From assembly GCF_018130955.1 (NCBI RefSeq), contig NZ_JAFCJM010000003.1, positions 124,001 to 188,000 of the forward strand: DNA of 64,000 nucleotides. Direction: 5' to 3'. The notes beneath the pieces are model-generated. The model had not been told where the DNA came from, did no database searches, and saw only the letters and a list, made by a program, of their open reading frames with translations. The position numbers and the translations under genes are program-made. The stretch comes from Bradyrhizobium liaoningense (GTDB lineage Bacteria; Pseudomonadota; Alphaproteobacteria; Rhizobiales; Xanthobacteraceae). Below are positions 35,874 to 44,935 of this stretch, one piece after another; positions within the stretch are counted from its first letter, which is position 1; every line of letters starts with the position of its first letter.

Positions 35874-36092
35874 GTGAGCTTTCAGGCTTATCTCGACAAC
35901 ATCCAGGCCAAGACGGGCAGGAGCCCGGACCAGTTCCGCAAATGGGGGAAGGACAGGGGTTTTTCGACTGCGACGGGACTGGCGGCGGGGGTGAAAGTAG
36001 GCGCTATCGTCGCCGCGCTGAAGGACGAGTTCGGCCTTGGCCATGGCCATGCAATGGCTATCGTCGCGCTTCTCAAGGGAAAGAAGAGCTAA
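35874..36092 (+). CDS. Small DUF4287-domain protein
   Basis: A 72-residue protein beginning VSFQAYLDNIQAKTGRSPDQF, with KGLSTATG-like KDRGFSTATGLAAGVKVG and ending FGLGHGHAMAIVALLKGKK, the full pattern of DUF4287. GTG 35874 is the likely start. It sits between the AraC-family gene and a DoxX-like gene. The function of this domain is not known; it often occurs alone or fused to DUF5655. Confidence 0.78.
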   Translation: MSFQAYLDNIQAKTGRSPDQFRKWGKDRGFSTATGLAAGVKVGAIVAALKDEFGLGHGHAMAIVALLKGKKS

Positions 36093-36096
36093 GGTA

Positions 36097-36504
36097 ATGA
36101 CAATGAACAAGTCGAGACGCGTGGCCGGCTATGTGATGAGCGGGCTTGTCATTGCCTTCATGCTGTTCGATGCCGGGATGAAACTCGTCCCATTGCATGT
36201 TGTGATCCAAGCGACGGCCGAACTCGGCTATCCTCCTTCACCGGAGTTGGCGCGAGCGTTGGGCATGGTGGCCCTGGTCTGTACCGCGCTCTATGCTTTC
36301 CCTCGAACGGCTGTGCTCGGCGCGATCCTTCTCACCGCCTATATGGGCGGTACCGTTGCCGCTCACCTCCGGATTGGCAACCCGCTTTTCACTCACATGT
36401 TGTTCGGCGTGTATCTGGCCGTTCTTGCATGGGGCGGTCTCTATCTGCGCGACACCCGGATCGCGGCGCTGCTGCCACTGAGACCGCCATCTGCGGAAAT
36501 CTGA
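36097..36504 (+). CDS. DoxX-like small integral membrane protein
   Basis: A 135-residue protein with four membrane segments: YVMSGLVIAFMLFDAGMKL, LGMVALVCTALYAF, TAVLGAILLTAYMGGTVAAH and FGVYLAVLAWGGLYL. The loop HLRIGNPLFTH is characteristic of DoxX_2/DUF6326-type proteins. ATG 36097 lies 4 bases after the DUF4287 gene. Membrane context is clear; function is unknown. Confidence 0.78.
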   Translation: MTMNKSRRVAGYVMSGLVIAFMLFDAGMKLVPLHVVIQATAELGYPPSPELARALGMVALVCTALYAFPRTAVLGAILLTAYMGGTVAAHLRIGNPLFTHMLFGVYLAVLAWGGLYLRDTRIAALLPLRPPSAEI

Positions 36505-36577
36505 CACCTTTTGGGGCGTTCAAGCGCATTGGCGGTGCAGGCGTTCGCTGAACCGGCTGGAGGGAGATGATGGGCTC

Positions 36578-36651
36578 CGCGACGCAATCCAGACGGCCGC
36601 CGCGGAAAGATTCGGGATTGCTTCGTCGCTTCGCTTCTCGCAATGACGGCG
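36578..36651. repeat. Intergenic repeat (GCAATCC ... GGATTGC type)
   Basis: The stretch contains GACGCAATCC (36581-36590) and, inverted, GGATTGC (36615-36621), followed by TTCGTCGCTTCGCTTCTCGC and AATGACG. I recognise this element as one of the commonest dispersed intergenic repeats in Bradyrhizobium and Rhodopseudomonas. It lies between the convergent DoxX-like gene and hemD. Confidence 0.75.
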
Positions 36652-36687
36652 TTCGGAGCGAGCTATTCCCCCAACGCCGCTTTACCT

Positions 36688-37527
36688 TCACCCCGGCGCC
36701 TTCGGCCGCTTCTCCGCCAGCGCTGTCGCCATTGCAGAGATCAGCGGCCGCATGAAATAGGCTTCCTCCGCTGGCGCGATATCCGTACGCAGGCCATGCG
36801 CGGCGAGTTCGCCGGAGACGGCGGGGCCGACTGATGCGATCAGCGTGCGCTGAAAACCCTCACGCAGTTCCGCCTCGCTGCCATGCGCCTTCGCGGCCTC
36901 GATCAGGCGGCGGACCTGGCCGAGATTGGTCAGCGCGATGCAATCGATCCGTCCCGCCGCCATGTCGTCGATGGCGGCTGTGATGTTGGCATCCGCCGCC
37001 TTGGGATCGTAGGCGTAGGGCAGCACGGTGTCGACCAAAGCACCTTGCGCCGACAGCGCGCCGATCAGCGCGCTGTGATCCTTGTCGGGATAGAGCTGGA
37101 GCCCCACGCGGCGGCCTTTCAGGTCGAGCTTTGCCATCATCTCGATGATGCCGTCGGTGGTCGGCTTCTCCGTCATCTGCTGCTGCTCCAGCCCGACCTC
37201 GCGGAGCGCCTTGCCGGGTTTTGGGCCGCGGGTGAATTTTCGCGACTTTGCCAGCGCAGCCACAAAGGCCTGGTCGACGCCGCGGTTGCGCGCGAGCTTC
37301 GCCAGCCGCCGCAGGCCTTCGCCGGTCATCAGCACCAGATCGTCGAACGGATTTTCGATGGCGCGGCGGATCCAGGCCTCGACCGGCGCCGGATCGGGGG
37401 CGTCGTGGATCTCGATCATCGGGCATTGCACGACGTCGGCACCTTGCTCGGCAAGGAGTTTTGAGAACTGCGCCTCCTCGCGCGTTTCCAGAATGAGGAT
37501 GCGGTAGCCGTTCAAGCGGTCGGCCAT
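36688..37527 (-). CDS. hemD: Uroporphyrinogen-III synthase
   Basis: A 279-residue HemD-family protein, which closes and inverts ring D of hydroxymethylbilane in tetrapyrrole synthesis. It opens [21 protein letters not shown] and has the bilobed pattern with [14 protein letters not shown] in the first lobe and [17 protein letters not shown] in the second. A C-terminal [20 protein letters not shown] box is typical. Family similarity is low overall, as always for HemD. ATG 37527 has GAGGC just upstream. It is a lone gene, divergent from purU. Confidence 0.82.
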   Translation of the reverse strand: MADRLNGYRILILETREEAQFSKLLAEQGADVVQCPMIEIHDAPDPAPVEAWIRRAIENPFDDLVLMTGEGLRRLAKLARNRGVDQAFVAALAKSRKFTRGPKPGKALREVGLEQQQMTEKPTTDGIIEMMAKLDLKGRRVGLQLYPDKDHSALIGALSAQGALVDTVLPYAYDPKAADANITAAIDDMAAGRIDCIALTNLGQVRRLIEAAKAHGSEAELREGFQRTLIASVGPAVSGELAAHGLRTDIAPAEEAYFMRPLISAMATALAEKRPKAPG

Positions 37528-37685
37528 GGCCAAGCCTCAGTCACACATTGCAATGCTGCATTCATCCTGCCCCCGCGGATCATGTTGAAGCAAGTCTTGG
37601 GATTGGCGCAAGGGCACATACGGTGATAGAGCAGGGCGCAAATCGCCGCGTTCCCTGCGGGTTGCCCAAACCTTCATCAAAGATC

Positions 37686-38549
37686 ATGCCCGACCATCAA
37701 TATGTTCTGACCCTGTCCTGTCCCGACCGCCCCGGCATCGTCTCGGCGGTGTCGACCTTTCTGGCCAATAGCGGGCAGAACATTCTCGACGCCCAGCAAT
37801 TCGACGACGTCGAGACCAAAAAATTCTTCATGCGCGTGGTGTTCACGGCGGCCGACCTCGCCGTGGAGCTCTCGGCGCTGCAGACCGGCTTCGCCGCCAT
37901 CGCCGAGCGCTTTGGCATGGAGTGGCAGATGCGTGACCGGGCCGCGCATCGCAAGGTCATGCTGTTGGTGTCCAAATCCGACCATTGCCTGGTCGACATC
38001 CTCTATCGCTGGCGCACCGGCGAGTTGCCGATGATCCCGACCGCGATCGTCTCCAACCATCCGCGCGAGGTCTATGCCGGGCTCGATCTCGGCGAGATCC
38101 CTTTTCACCATCTGCCGATCACGAAGGACACCAAGCGCGAGCAGGAGGGACAGATTCTCGATCTCGTGGCAAAAACCAAGACCGATCTCGTGGTGCTGGC
38201 CCGCTACATGCAGATCCTGTCGGACGACCTTTCGGCGAAGCTTTCGGGCCGCTGCATCAACATCCACCATTCGTTCCTGCCGGGCTTCAAGGGCGCAAAA
38301 CCCTACCACCAGGCCCATGAGCGCGGCGTGAAGCTGATCGGCGCGACCGCCCATTACGTCACGCGCGATCTCGACGAAGGACCGATCGTCGACCAGGACG
38401 TCGAGCGCATCAGCCACCGCGACATGCCGGAGGATCTGGTGCGCAAGGGCCGCGACATCGAGCGCCGCGTGCTGGCGCGCGCGATCCGCTACCATCTCGA
38501 TGACCGCGTCCTGCTCAATGGCCGCAAGACCGTAGTGTTCGTGGATTGA
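37686..38549 (+). CDS. purU: Formyltetrahydrofolate deformylase
   Basis: A 287-residue PurU: an N-terminal ACT domain ([20 protein letters not shown], about 1-80), then a formyltransferase-like hydrolase domain. Catalytic features are [19 protein letters not shown] with the active His, [16 protein letters not shown] with the Asp, and the CLVDILYRW motif. It releases formate from 10-formyl-THF. ATG 37686 is chosen because it starts the ACT domain; the frame is open upstream to 37548 without homology. Confidence 0.95.
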   Translation: MPDHQYVLTLSCPDRPGIVSAVSTFLANSGQNILDAQQFDDVETKKFFMRVVFTAADLAVELSALQTGFAAIAERFGMEWQMRDRAAHRKVMLLVSKSDHCLVDILYRWRTGELPMIPTAIVSNHPREVYAGLDLGEIPFHHLPITKDTKREQEGQILDLVAKTKTDLVVLARYMQILSDDLSAKLSGRCINIHHSFLPGFKGAKPYHQAHERGVKLIGATAHYVTRDLDEGPIVDQDVERISHRDMPEDLVRKGRDIERRVLARAIRYHLDDRVLLNGRKTVVFVD

Positions 38550-38577
38550 GGAGGACGCCCGGGGCACCCGCGTTTCA

Positions 38578-39912
38578 CTAACGCGTCGCAGTGCCTTCGC
38601 CAAGCGTTGACCGCGTGGGAGCCATTTGTGCCGATTGGGATCTCAATGATCCTATCGCCTTCGCACTGAGCCAGTAGACTCCGGCGAGGTTTACAATCGC
38701 TCCTGCGACGTGGCCGGCAATCGCCGCTTGCAGGCCGTATTTCGTTGTAAATGCACCGACGATGACAAGCATTGTCACGTCGCGAGGCAGCAGGGTCACA
38801 AAGATCGAACCCCACATGCGGCTCGCCGCCTGAATTCTCATGTAGAGAGTAGTAGCGAGCGACTCGGCAATCGCCGCGATCATCACCAGTTGGAGTTCAA
38901 AACTCGCGGCCGTAAAGCTCTTTCCGAAGACCGCAAGTACCTCTTTCGCAAACACGACAAAGAAGAACGCAGCGGTTACGGCGAACGCGAACGCCGTGAT
39001 CGAGCTGATGCGGAATACACGCATCGCCTGGTCGAGCTGGTGCGAGGCACAAGCCTTCTCGGCCGAAGGCTGCAAGGCAATAGAAATGACTGACGCCGGC
39101 AGCACGATGAGCGTCTTGAGCATGATGAGCACGCTGTACGAGGCGACGTCGGCAAAATTCTGGGTGTTTCGCGTGAGGATCGTGGGGATCAGCCAAAGCG
39201 TCGGGACGGTGACGAATCCGGCCAGGCCGGCCGGGATCTGAAACCTGAAGATTTCGTGCCGCACCCTGTGTTGCAAACTGCGCCACGAAAAGCGTTCGAC
39301 GCGCCTTCCCTTAAGAACTGTCAACGTCACAGCGCCCATGATGATGCCGCGAAGCGTCGATCCTGCGGCGAAGCCCCAGATGGCCCCGGTCAGACCGCCT
39401 GCCCAGGCGCCTCCCGTCACGATGGCGACAAAGAACACGCTCGATGCGATCGACGAAACGGCCAGTGATCGGAAATCGTGAAGCCCTTGAAGCAGTCCGA
39501 TGAGGAAAACCATGGCGATCAGTCCCGGCACCGCAAGGGACGCGATTGCTAGCGGCTGCGCCAGCGACGGCTCGACAAAGATGTCGCGCGCCAGGATTCC
39601 AGAGGTTAGGGCGAGCAGGCCAAGACCCAGACAGCTGCTCGCCAGCGTAAAGGCGGCGCAGTTCCAGATCGTTGATCGCAATCGCATCGGGTCGTTGACG
39701 TAGCGGGCCACGAATTTCGAGGCGGTGGATCCGATCGCGAACTGCAGGATGCTGGCCGCGTAGAAGGCTGTCAGATTAACGAGCGAATATTTTCCATACG
39801 TGGCGTGGTCGAGCAGCTTGATGACCATGAAATTGCTGACGAACGTCGAGGCTTGGTGGCTGAAGGTGGCCACCGCGTTCCAATAGGAGTGTCGTAGGAG
39901 GGTCTTGATCAC
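38578..39912 (-). CDS. Wzx-like polysaccharide flippase (second block)
   Basis: A 444-residue polytopic protein with about 12-14 hydrophobic helices. It opens GTG-initiated MIKTLLRHSYWNAVATFSHQ, with ASTFVSNFMVIKLLDHATYG, matching the entry region of the PST/MVF flippases. The basic loops and the amphipathic TLYMRIQAASRM box fit this family. It should flip the lipid-linked repeat unit of the 38-64 kb cluster. It is convergent with purU, whose stop lies 28 bp away, and it marks the left border of this block. Confidence 0.78.
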   Translation of the reverse strand: MIKTLLRHSYWNAVATFSHQASTFVSNFMVIKLLDHATYGKYSLVNLTAFYAASILQFAIGSTASKFVARYVNDPMRLRSTIWNCAAFTLASSCLGLGLLALTSGILARDIFVEPSLAQPLAIASLAVPGLIAMVFLIGLLQGLHDFRSLAVSSIASSVFFVAIVTGGAWAGGLTGAIWGFAAGSTLRGIIMGAVTLTVLKGRRVERFSWRSLQHRVRHEIFRFQIPAGLAGFVTVPTLWLIPTILTRNTQNFADVASYSVLIMLKTLIVLPASVISIALQPSAEKACASHQLDQAMRVFRISSITAFAFAVTAAFFFVVFAKEVLAVFGKSFTAASFELQLVMIAAIAESLATTLYMRIQAASRMWGSIFVTLLPRDVTMLVIVGAFTTKYGLQAAIAGHVAGAIVNLAGVYWLSAKAIGSLRSQSAQMAPTRSTLGEGTATR

Positions 39913-40017
39913 TGATTCACGTCGGCGCGCCGCGGAAGCTGTTGCATGTCGCTCTGCCTCTTCTCATCCGCGGCTCCAAGAGATGATCCAAGAGACCACT
40001 GCATCCTCGTTGCCGAA

Positions 40018-41040
40018 CTATAGTTTGAAATACTGGCGATACCATTCCACGAAACGGGCGACGCCGAGCCGGACCGGTGTGCTCGGGCGATAGTTGACGG
40101 CTGCCATCAGCGCGCTCACGTCGGCAAAGGTGTTCGGCACGTCTCCCGGCTGCAGGGGCAGAAGCTCCTTGATCGCCTTCTTGCCGAGCGCCGCTTCGAT
40201 GGCTTCGACATACTCGGTGAGATGAACGGGAGAGTTGTTGCCGATGTTGAGGATTCGGAAAGGCGCATTGCTGGTCGCGGGTTTGGGAGAGTCGCTGATC
40301 CAGTCCGGATCGGGGCGGGCGATGTCGTCGCTCACCCGGACGACTCCCTCGACGATGTCATCGACATAGGTGAAGTCACGTATGTGCTGCCCATTGTTGA
40401 AGAGCCGGATTGGAAGTCCCGCGAGAATGTTCTTGGTGAACAGGAACAGCGCCATGTCCGGCCGTCCCCAGGGTCCATAGACCGTAAAGAAGCGCAGTCC
40501 GCTCGTGGGAAGCCCGAACAGATGACTGTAGCTATGGGCCATCAGCTCATTGGCGCGCTTGGTCGCCGCGTAGAACTGGAGAGGATGATCAACCCCCTGA
40601 TTCTCGCTGAACGGCATAGTGGTGTTGGCGCCGTAGACACTGCTCGTGCTGGCGTAGGTCAGGTGCTTCACCTTCGAATGGCGGCATGCCTCGAGAATGT
40701 TAGTAAAGGCGACGATATTGCTTTCAACATAAGCCCGCGGGTTTTCCAGGCTGTAACGGACACCGGCCTGGGCTGCGAGATGAATGACCCGATCGAATGG
40801 GCCGTCCGATAAGACGGCCTCCACCGCTGCGGGATCGGCCAGGTTCACTCTGTGAAAGCGGTATTCTCCGGTACTCTGGGCGGCCGATTGTTCAAGAAGC
40901 GCGAGCCGCGCCTCCTTGATCTCGGGCGAATAGTAGTCGTTTACGACATCCGCTCCGACGACCGAGTCGCCTCGCCGCAGGAGATGGGCCGCGACGTGAA
41001 ATCCGATGAATCCGGCATTGCCTGTAACTAGAACCCGCAT
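40018..41040 (-). CDS. UDP-glucuronate 4-epimerase (LspL-like SDR)
   Basis: A 340-residue extended SDR that interconverts UDP-GlcA and UDP-GalA. Signatures: [78 protein letters not shown] and the catalytic [40 protein letters not shown] is the usual substrate-binding box of uronate epimerases. GalA is frequent in rhizobial LPS. UDP-GlcA dehydrogenase itself is not in the window, unless the dehydrogenase at 42.5 kb serves. Confidence 0.87.
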   Translation of the reverse strand: MRVLVTGNAGFIGFHVAAHLLRRGDSVVGADVVNDYYSPEIKEARLALLEQSAAQSTGEYRFHRVNLADPAAVEAVLSDGPFDRVIHLAAQAGVRYSLENPRAYVESNIVAFTNILEACRHSKVKHLTYASTSSVYGANTTMPFSENQGVDHPLQFYAATKRANELMAHSYSHLFGLPTSGLRFFTVYGPWGRPDMALFLFTKNILAGLPIRLFNNGQHIRDFTYVDDIVEGVVRVSDDIARPDPDWISDSPKPATSNAPFRILNIGNNSPVHLTEYVEAIEAALGKKAIKELLPLQPGDVPNTFADVSALMAAVNYRPSTPVRLGVARFVEWYRQYFKL

Positions 41041-41082
41041 CTTTTCACCTGTCTCAACACTTTCGGCCCGCGTGCCAGGATA

Positions 41083-42276
41083 TCATTTCGCAGAGCTGCT
41101 TTGGTGCTCTCGCGCGACCATCGACAGAAAGTCAAATGTCTCCCTCGCGCATCGGGACCACGAAAATTGCGATGATGCTTCGAAAGCGGCGAGGGCCCTG
41201 TCGGCGCGCAATTGCGGCGCCAGAGCCAGCTGCCTTACTGCATCGGCGATACTCACGGGATCCTCCGGATCAAAATACGAGCCGGCATCGCCAAGCACTT
41301 CCGGCATCGGGCCGCGATCGGAGCAAGCGATCGGAAGTCCAGCAGCCATGCTCTCAATCAGGATATTGGGCATGTTTTCGCAGCTCGATGCGAACACGCA
41401 CACATCTGCCGCCGCGTAGCACTGGTGGATTTCGCTATAGTCCACAGCGCCCCAAAAGCGAACGAACCGGCCTTCGCCGTCCACCCTTTTGATGGCTTCG
41501 GTCAGGCGCGGCAGGGTGCTGGGTCGCGCTGAGCCGTACAGATCGAGGCGAATTGGCAGGCCGTCCGTGTGCAAGCGTCCGATCGCCTCCACGACGTTCC
41601 ACTGGTGCTTGTATTCATCGACGGTGGAGACATAGACGACGCGCAATGGGTCCGGTGCCGTCAAATCGGCGGCTGTGCGCTGACGGCGAGGGGGCATGCG
41701 AAAGCGGGTGTCGACGCCGTGCGGAACGATCGCGGTTCTCCCTTTCAGGGAACCGATCGCTTTTGTGACGGCATCGAAAGCATATCGAGTGAGAAAGATG
41801 GTTCCATCGGCACGTTTGAACGACGAGCCCTGATTCCAGCGCAGCAACGCCAACTTCAGCGCGGTCCTCGAGAAGCCGAACCGCCTCAGCTCGATCCATT
41901 CGAACGGAAGCATGTTGCGGCTCATGGTCACCACCGGTTTGAATTTGACCACGATTGAGCCGCCGGGCGCGAACAGCAAGTCGACCTTCGCCGTTCTTAG
42001 TTCCTGAGGCAGGACCAGACGTTGCCAGGCAACGCGCCTCGGAAGACTCGCTTCGAGAGCGGCGGAGGTCCGCTTCTCGATCCACGGCCTGTCCTCGACG
42101 CGCGCCAGCGTAGCCGCGCTGGCCCATACGAAGATCCTCTCGAATCCATGCTCAGCAGGATTGGATTCTCGGAGGAGCTCAACGAGATGAGTGATGCCCC
42201 CGCCAATCCGCAGGTTGGATGCATCAATTCCGAGACGAATTGGGCTTTGAGAGCTATGCGGCCTTGTCGGCACCAT
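41083..42276 (-). CDS. Glycosyltransferase family 4 (GT-B)
   Basis: A 397-residue GT4 enzyme. N-terminal acceptor domain: RLGIDASNLRIGGGITHLVE. C-terminal donor domain: RVVYVSTVDEYKHQWNVVEA, the box FWGAVDYSEIHQCYAAADVC, and the conserved SCENMPNILIESMAAGLPIA with the E-x7-E pattern. DGTIFLTRYAFDAVTKAI resembles the linker in wzy-dependent transferases. It is 42 bp upstream of the uronate epimerase gene in the same direction. Donor and acceptor are unknown. Confidence 0.85.
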   Translation of the reverse strand: MVPTRPHSSQSPIRLGIDASNLRIGGGITHLVELLRESNPAEHGFERIFVWASAATLARVEDRPWIEKRTSAALEASLPRRVAWQRLVLPQELRTAKVDLLFAPGGSIVVKFKPVVTMSRNMLPFEWIELRRFGFSRTALKLALLRWNQGSSFKRADGTIFLTRYAFDAVTKAIGSLKGRTAIVPHGVDTRFRMPPRRQRTAADLTAPDPLRVVYVSTVDEYKHQWNVVEAIGRLHTDGLPIRLDLYGSARPSTLPRLTEAIKRVDGEGRFVRFWGAVDYSEIHQCYAAADVCVFASSCENMPNILIESMAAGLPIACSDRGPMPEVLGDAGSYFDPEDPVSIADAVRQLALAPQLRADRALAAFEASSQFSWSRCARETFDFLSMVAREHQSSSAK

Positions 42277-42522
42277 GTGGCTTTGTCCGCCATTGCTGCC
42301 AAGGGTCGAAACCGGGTGCTTTTATGCTGCTGGGCCTGCCCTTGTAAAGGTGATTCGCGGGTTGTGGGGCCCCAAGTCCGCCTGAAGCACCTTGTTCCGG
42401 CGGTGGCGAAAGTTGACAAAGCGCAGTGCCTTCCTCGATTTCCGTATGACAGGGATTGCATTGACTGAGGGGGTGCGCGCCGCTACCTAGAAATCCATGA
42501 AGCTGCCGCCACAGGTGCGAGA
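42277..42522. promoter_or_regulatory. Divergent intergenic region, glycosyltransferase / UDP-HexNAc dehydrogenase
   Basis: These 246 bp separate divergent transcription units and should contain both promoters. The stretch is noticeably less GC-rich than flanking coding DNA in parts (around 42400-42470). No operator or ORF was recognised. Confidence 0.35.
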
Positions 42523-43806
42523 TTGCAACGCATAAATCGGAAAGTTGGAGTCGTCGGTCTGGGCTATGTCGGACTGCCCGTCGCGATCGCCTTCGCCAAG
42601 GCAGGCGCATTGGCTATCGGCTACGACATCGACGGCACGAGGGTCGAGGAACTGCGGCGCCATTTCGACCGTACGCTGGAGGCGAGCGAGTCCGATTTGC
42701 GCGCAGCCGGCATGAAGGTCAGCACCGACGCTGCTGAACTGAAGGCGGCCGACTTTTTCATCGTGACGGTGCCGACGCCGATCGATGCGGCCAACCAGCC
42801 GGATATGTCGAATGTGTTCTCGGCATCGCGGAGTGTCGGAAAGGCGTTGAAGAGAGGCGACATCGTCGTCTACGAGTCCACCGTTTATCCCGGCGCCACC
42901 GAGGAGGATTGCGTTCCGATCCTCGAGCGCGAGTCGGGACTGAAGTGCGGCGTCGATTTTCACGTCGGCTACAGTCCGGAGCGGATCAATCCCGGAGATC
43001 GTCAGCACCGCCTCGAAAGCATCGTCAAAGTCGTCTCGGGACAGGATGCGAGGACGCTCGACATTGTCGCAGACGTCTACGGCTCGGTAGTCACCGCGGG
43101 AATTCACAGGGCGCCCTCCATCAAAGTCGCCGAGGCGGCAAAGGTCATCGAGAATACCCAGCGCGATCTCAACATCGCGCTCATCAATGAACTGGCGCTG
43201 ATCTTCCGCCTGCTTGATATCGACACATCGGATGTCCTTGCCGCAGCGGGCACGAAGTGGAATTTTCTCAAGTTCACGCCTGGCTTGGTGGGCGGCCATT
43301 GCATCGGCGTCGACCCGTATTACCTGACGCATCGCGCCGAACGTGCCGGCTACCATCCGCAAGTCATTCTGGCGGGAAGGCGCGTCAACGATCAGATGGG
43401 CGCGTGGGTTGCGCGCGAATGCGTCAAGTATTTGCTCGCTAATGGGAGCGGAAAGACCGTCGTCATTCTCGGTATCACGTTCAAGGAGAATGTGCCGGAT
43501 ATTCGCAATTCCAAGGTGGCGAGCATTTTCTCGGAGTTGCGATCATACGGCGTGGACGTCCACATCGCGGACCCCCTGGCAAAGTCGGCGGAGTGCAAAC
43601 ACGAATATGGAATAGAGCTCGAGCCGATCGCGAATCTTCCGAAGGCGGACGCGGTCATCTTGGCGGTGAGCCACGACGACTATAGACAGGGCGGCTGGCC
43701 GCTCCTCATAGAACGCCTGAAGGGTAGAAGGGGTCTCGTGATGGACCTGAAGGCCATCCTTGATCGCAGCGCGACTCCTGCGGATGTGCAACTCTGGCGC
43801 ATGTAA
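42523..43806 (+). CDS. UDP-N-acetyl-hexosamine 6-dehydrogenase (TviB/WbpO-like)
   Basis: A 427-residue UDP-sugar dehydrogenase of the WecC/TviB/WbpO branch, which oxidises UDP-HexNAc to its uronic acid using two NAD+. NAD motif: VGVVGLGYVGLPVAIAFA. VPTPIDAANQPDM, the family-specific GYSPERINPGDRQHRLESI and the catalytic Cys (residue 260) in GGHCIGVDPYYLT are present, as is ITFKENVPDIRNSKV. The GYSPERINPGD form favours TviB/WbpO over UDP-glucose dehydrogenase. The start is TTG 42523; no ATG is available upstream of the NAD motif. Confidence 0.87.
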   Translation: MQRINRKVGVVGLGYVGLPVAIAFAKAGALAIGYDIDGTRVEELRRHFDRTLEASESDLRAAGMKVSTDAAELKAADFFIVTVPTPIDAANQPDMSNVFSASRSVGKALKRGDIVVYESTVYPGATEEDCVPILERESGLKCGVDFHVGYSPERINPGDRQHRLESIVKVVSGQDARTLDIVADVYGSVVTAGIHRAPSIKVAEAAKVIENTQRDLNIALINELALIFRLLDIDTSDVLAAAGTKWNFLKFTPGLVGGHCIGVDPYYLTHRAERAGYHPQVILAGRRVNDQMGAWVARECVKYLLANGSGKTVVILGITFKENVPDIRNSKVASIFSELRSYGVDVHIADPLAKSAECKHEYGIELEPIANLPKADAVILAVSHDDYRQGGWPLLIERLKGRRGLVMDLKAILDRSATPADVQLWRM

Positions 43807-43815
43807 GCAAAGAGT

Positions 43816-44790
43816 CTAGACGGGGCCCGCGGGCCTTCGGCCGCGCCCCACGATGCCGTTTGGTCCGTACTCGACAGCGACATCAGCGAAACCAGCCTTG
43901 TCGAACCATCTCTTGACCTCCGCAAGCGTCTGGGGGTGGTCGTGCGCAGGAGAATACATGTCGAACGTATCGAGCACGGCCCACCGCAGGGAGAGGCCCG
44001 GCGAAAGATTGAGTTTGGGATAGTGCACGATCGGCAGCAGACGGAGGCCGAATTGCCCGAGGATGCGATAAAGAAACTCGGAAATCGGAAAAAGAACCGG
44101 CGTAGCACGTTCGATGAGTCCGTACAGCTTCTCACCCTTCATCCGCTTGGTGATTGGCCGCAACAGATACTTCCAGGAGAGCAGCGAACGGAGCCTTGCC
44201 GCATAGACGTCAATCACGAGTTCCCCACCGGGGCGAACGCAGTTGGCAAGGGCCGAGAACGACTCCGCCGGGTCGGGCGTATGCTGGATGACTCCAAGGC
44301 AAATCACCTTGTCCATTGAGCGCGGGCGAACAGGAAGGTTCAGAAGGCTCGCTTGGACAATCAGCAAATTCGCGTTGTCGCCGTTGTTTCGATAGTTGGC
44401 GTCCACCGCTGAGGACAGGTCGCATGAGATGACCGTCGCCGTAGTCGTGACCAGGACTTCGGTAAAGCGACCGGCTCCGGAACCAGCCTCCAGGATTGTT
44501 TGTCCAGACAGGTCGGCCGGCCACTTGGTCGTCTCAAACAACCGGTTGCGCGATATCGGCTTCCCGCAAACGCTGTCGAGTTGCGTCCGGGCATGAACAT
44601 TCCATTGGAAGCCGAACGACTGGGCGTAGCTGTCGTCGGGAACAAAGCGCGGCACCCCGCGCACGACTTGAAAGGCGGTGCCGCAATTTGTGCACAGAAG
44701 GTGCTCATCCCGTGCTGCGAGGCCCCCGTTCCTGCAGGACGTGCAGACGAGGAGCCCGAGCCTGGACCGGATTCTGTCGCTGATCGTCAT
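43816..44790 (-). CDS. Zinc-ribbon SAM-dependent methyltransferase
   Basis: A 324-residue protein. The N-terminus holds a Trm112-like zinc ribbon with Cys 16, 19, 33 and 36 (CTSC and CTNC), then FQVVRGVPRFVPDDSYAQSF. The methyltransferase core follows: ILEAGSGAGRFTEVL (SAM motif I), VISCDLSSAVDA and VICLGVIQHTPDP. A C-terminal region with LYGLIERATPVLFPISEFLY is typical of the polysaccharide-locus branch of this family. It is convergent with the dehydrogenase (9-bp gap). The acceptor is unknown. Confidence 0.82.
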   Translation of the reverse strand: MTISDRIRSRLGLLVCTSCRNGGLAARDEHLLCTNCGTAFQVVRGVPRFVPDDSYAQSFGFQWNVHARTQLDSVCGKPISRNRLFETTKWPADLSGQTILEAGSGAGRFTEVLVTTTATVISCDLSSAVDANYRNNGDNANLLIVQASLLNLPVRPRSMDKVICLGVIQHTPDPAESFSALANCVRPGGELVIDVYAARLRSLLSWKYLLRPITKRMKGEKLYGLIERATPVLFPISEFLYRILGQFGLRLLPIVHYPKLNLSPGLSLRWAVLDTFDMYSPAHDHPQTLAEVKRWFDKAGFADVAVEYGPNGIVGRGRRPAGPV

Positions 44791-44935
44791 ATCTGTGGCA
44801 ACTGCTCTAACCTATGGATGCAAACGACTAGGGATGCTATGGACGATCCGCGTTCCACAAGCGCTCCTCGTAGAGGGGTGCTAAAATTCTTTTCACTGGG
44901 TGTCCAGACCATTCGATGAAAGTCTCTTCGAGCCG

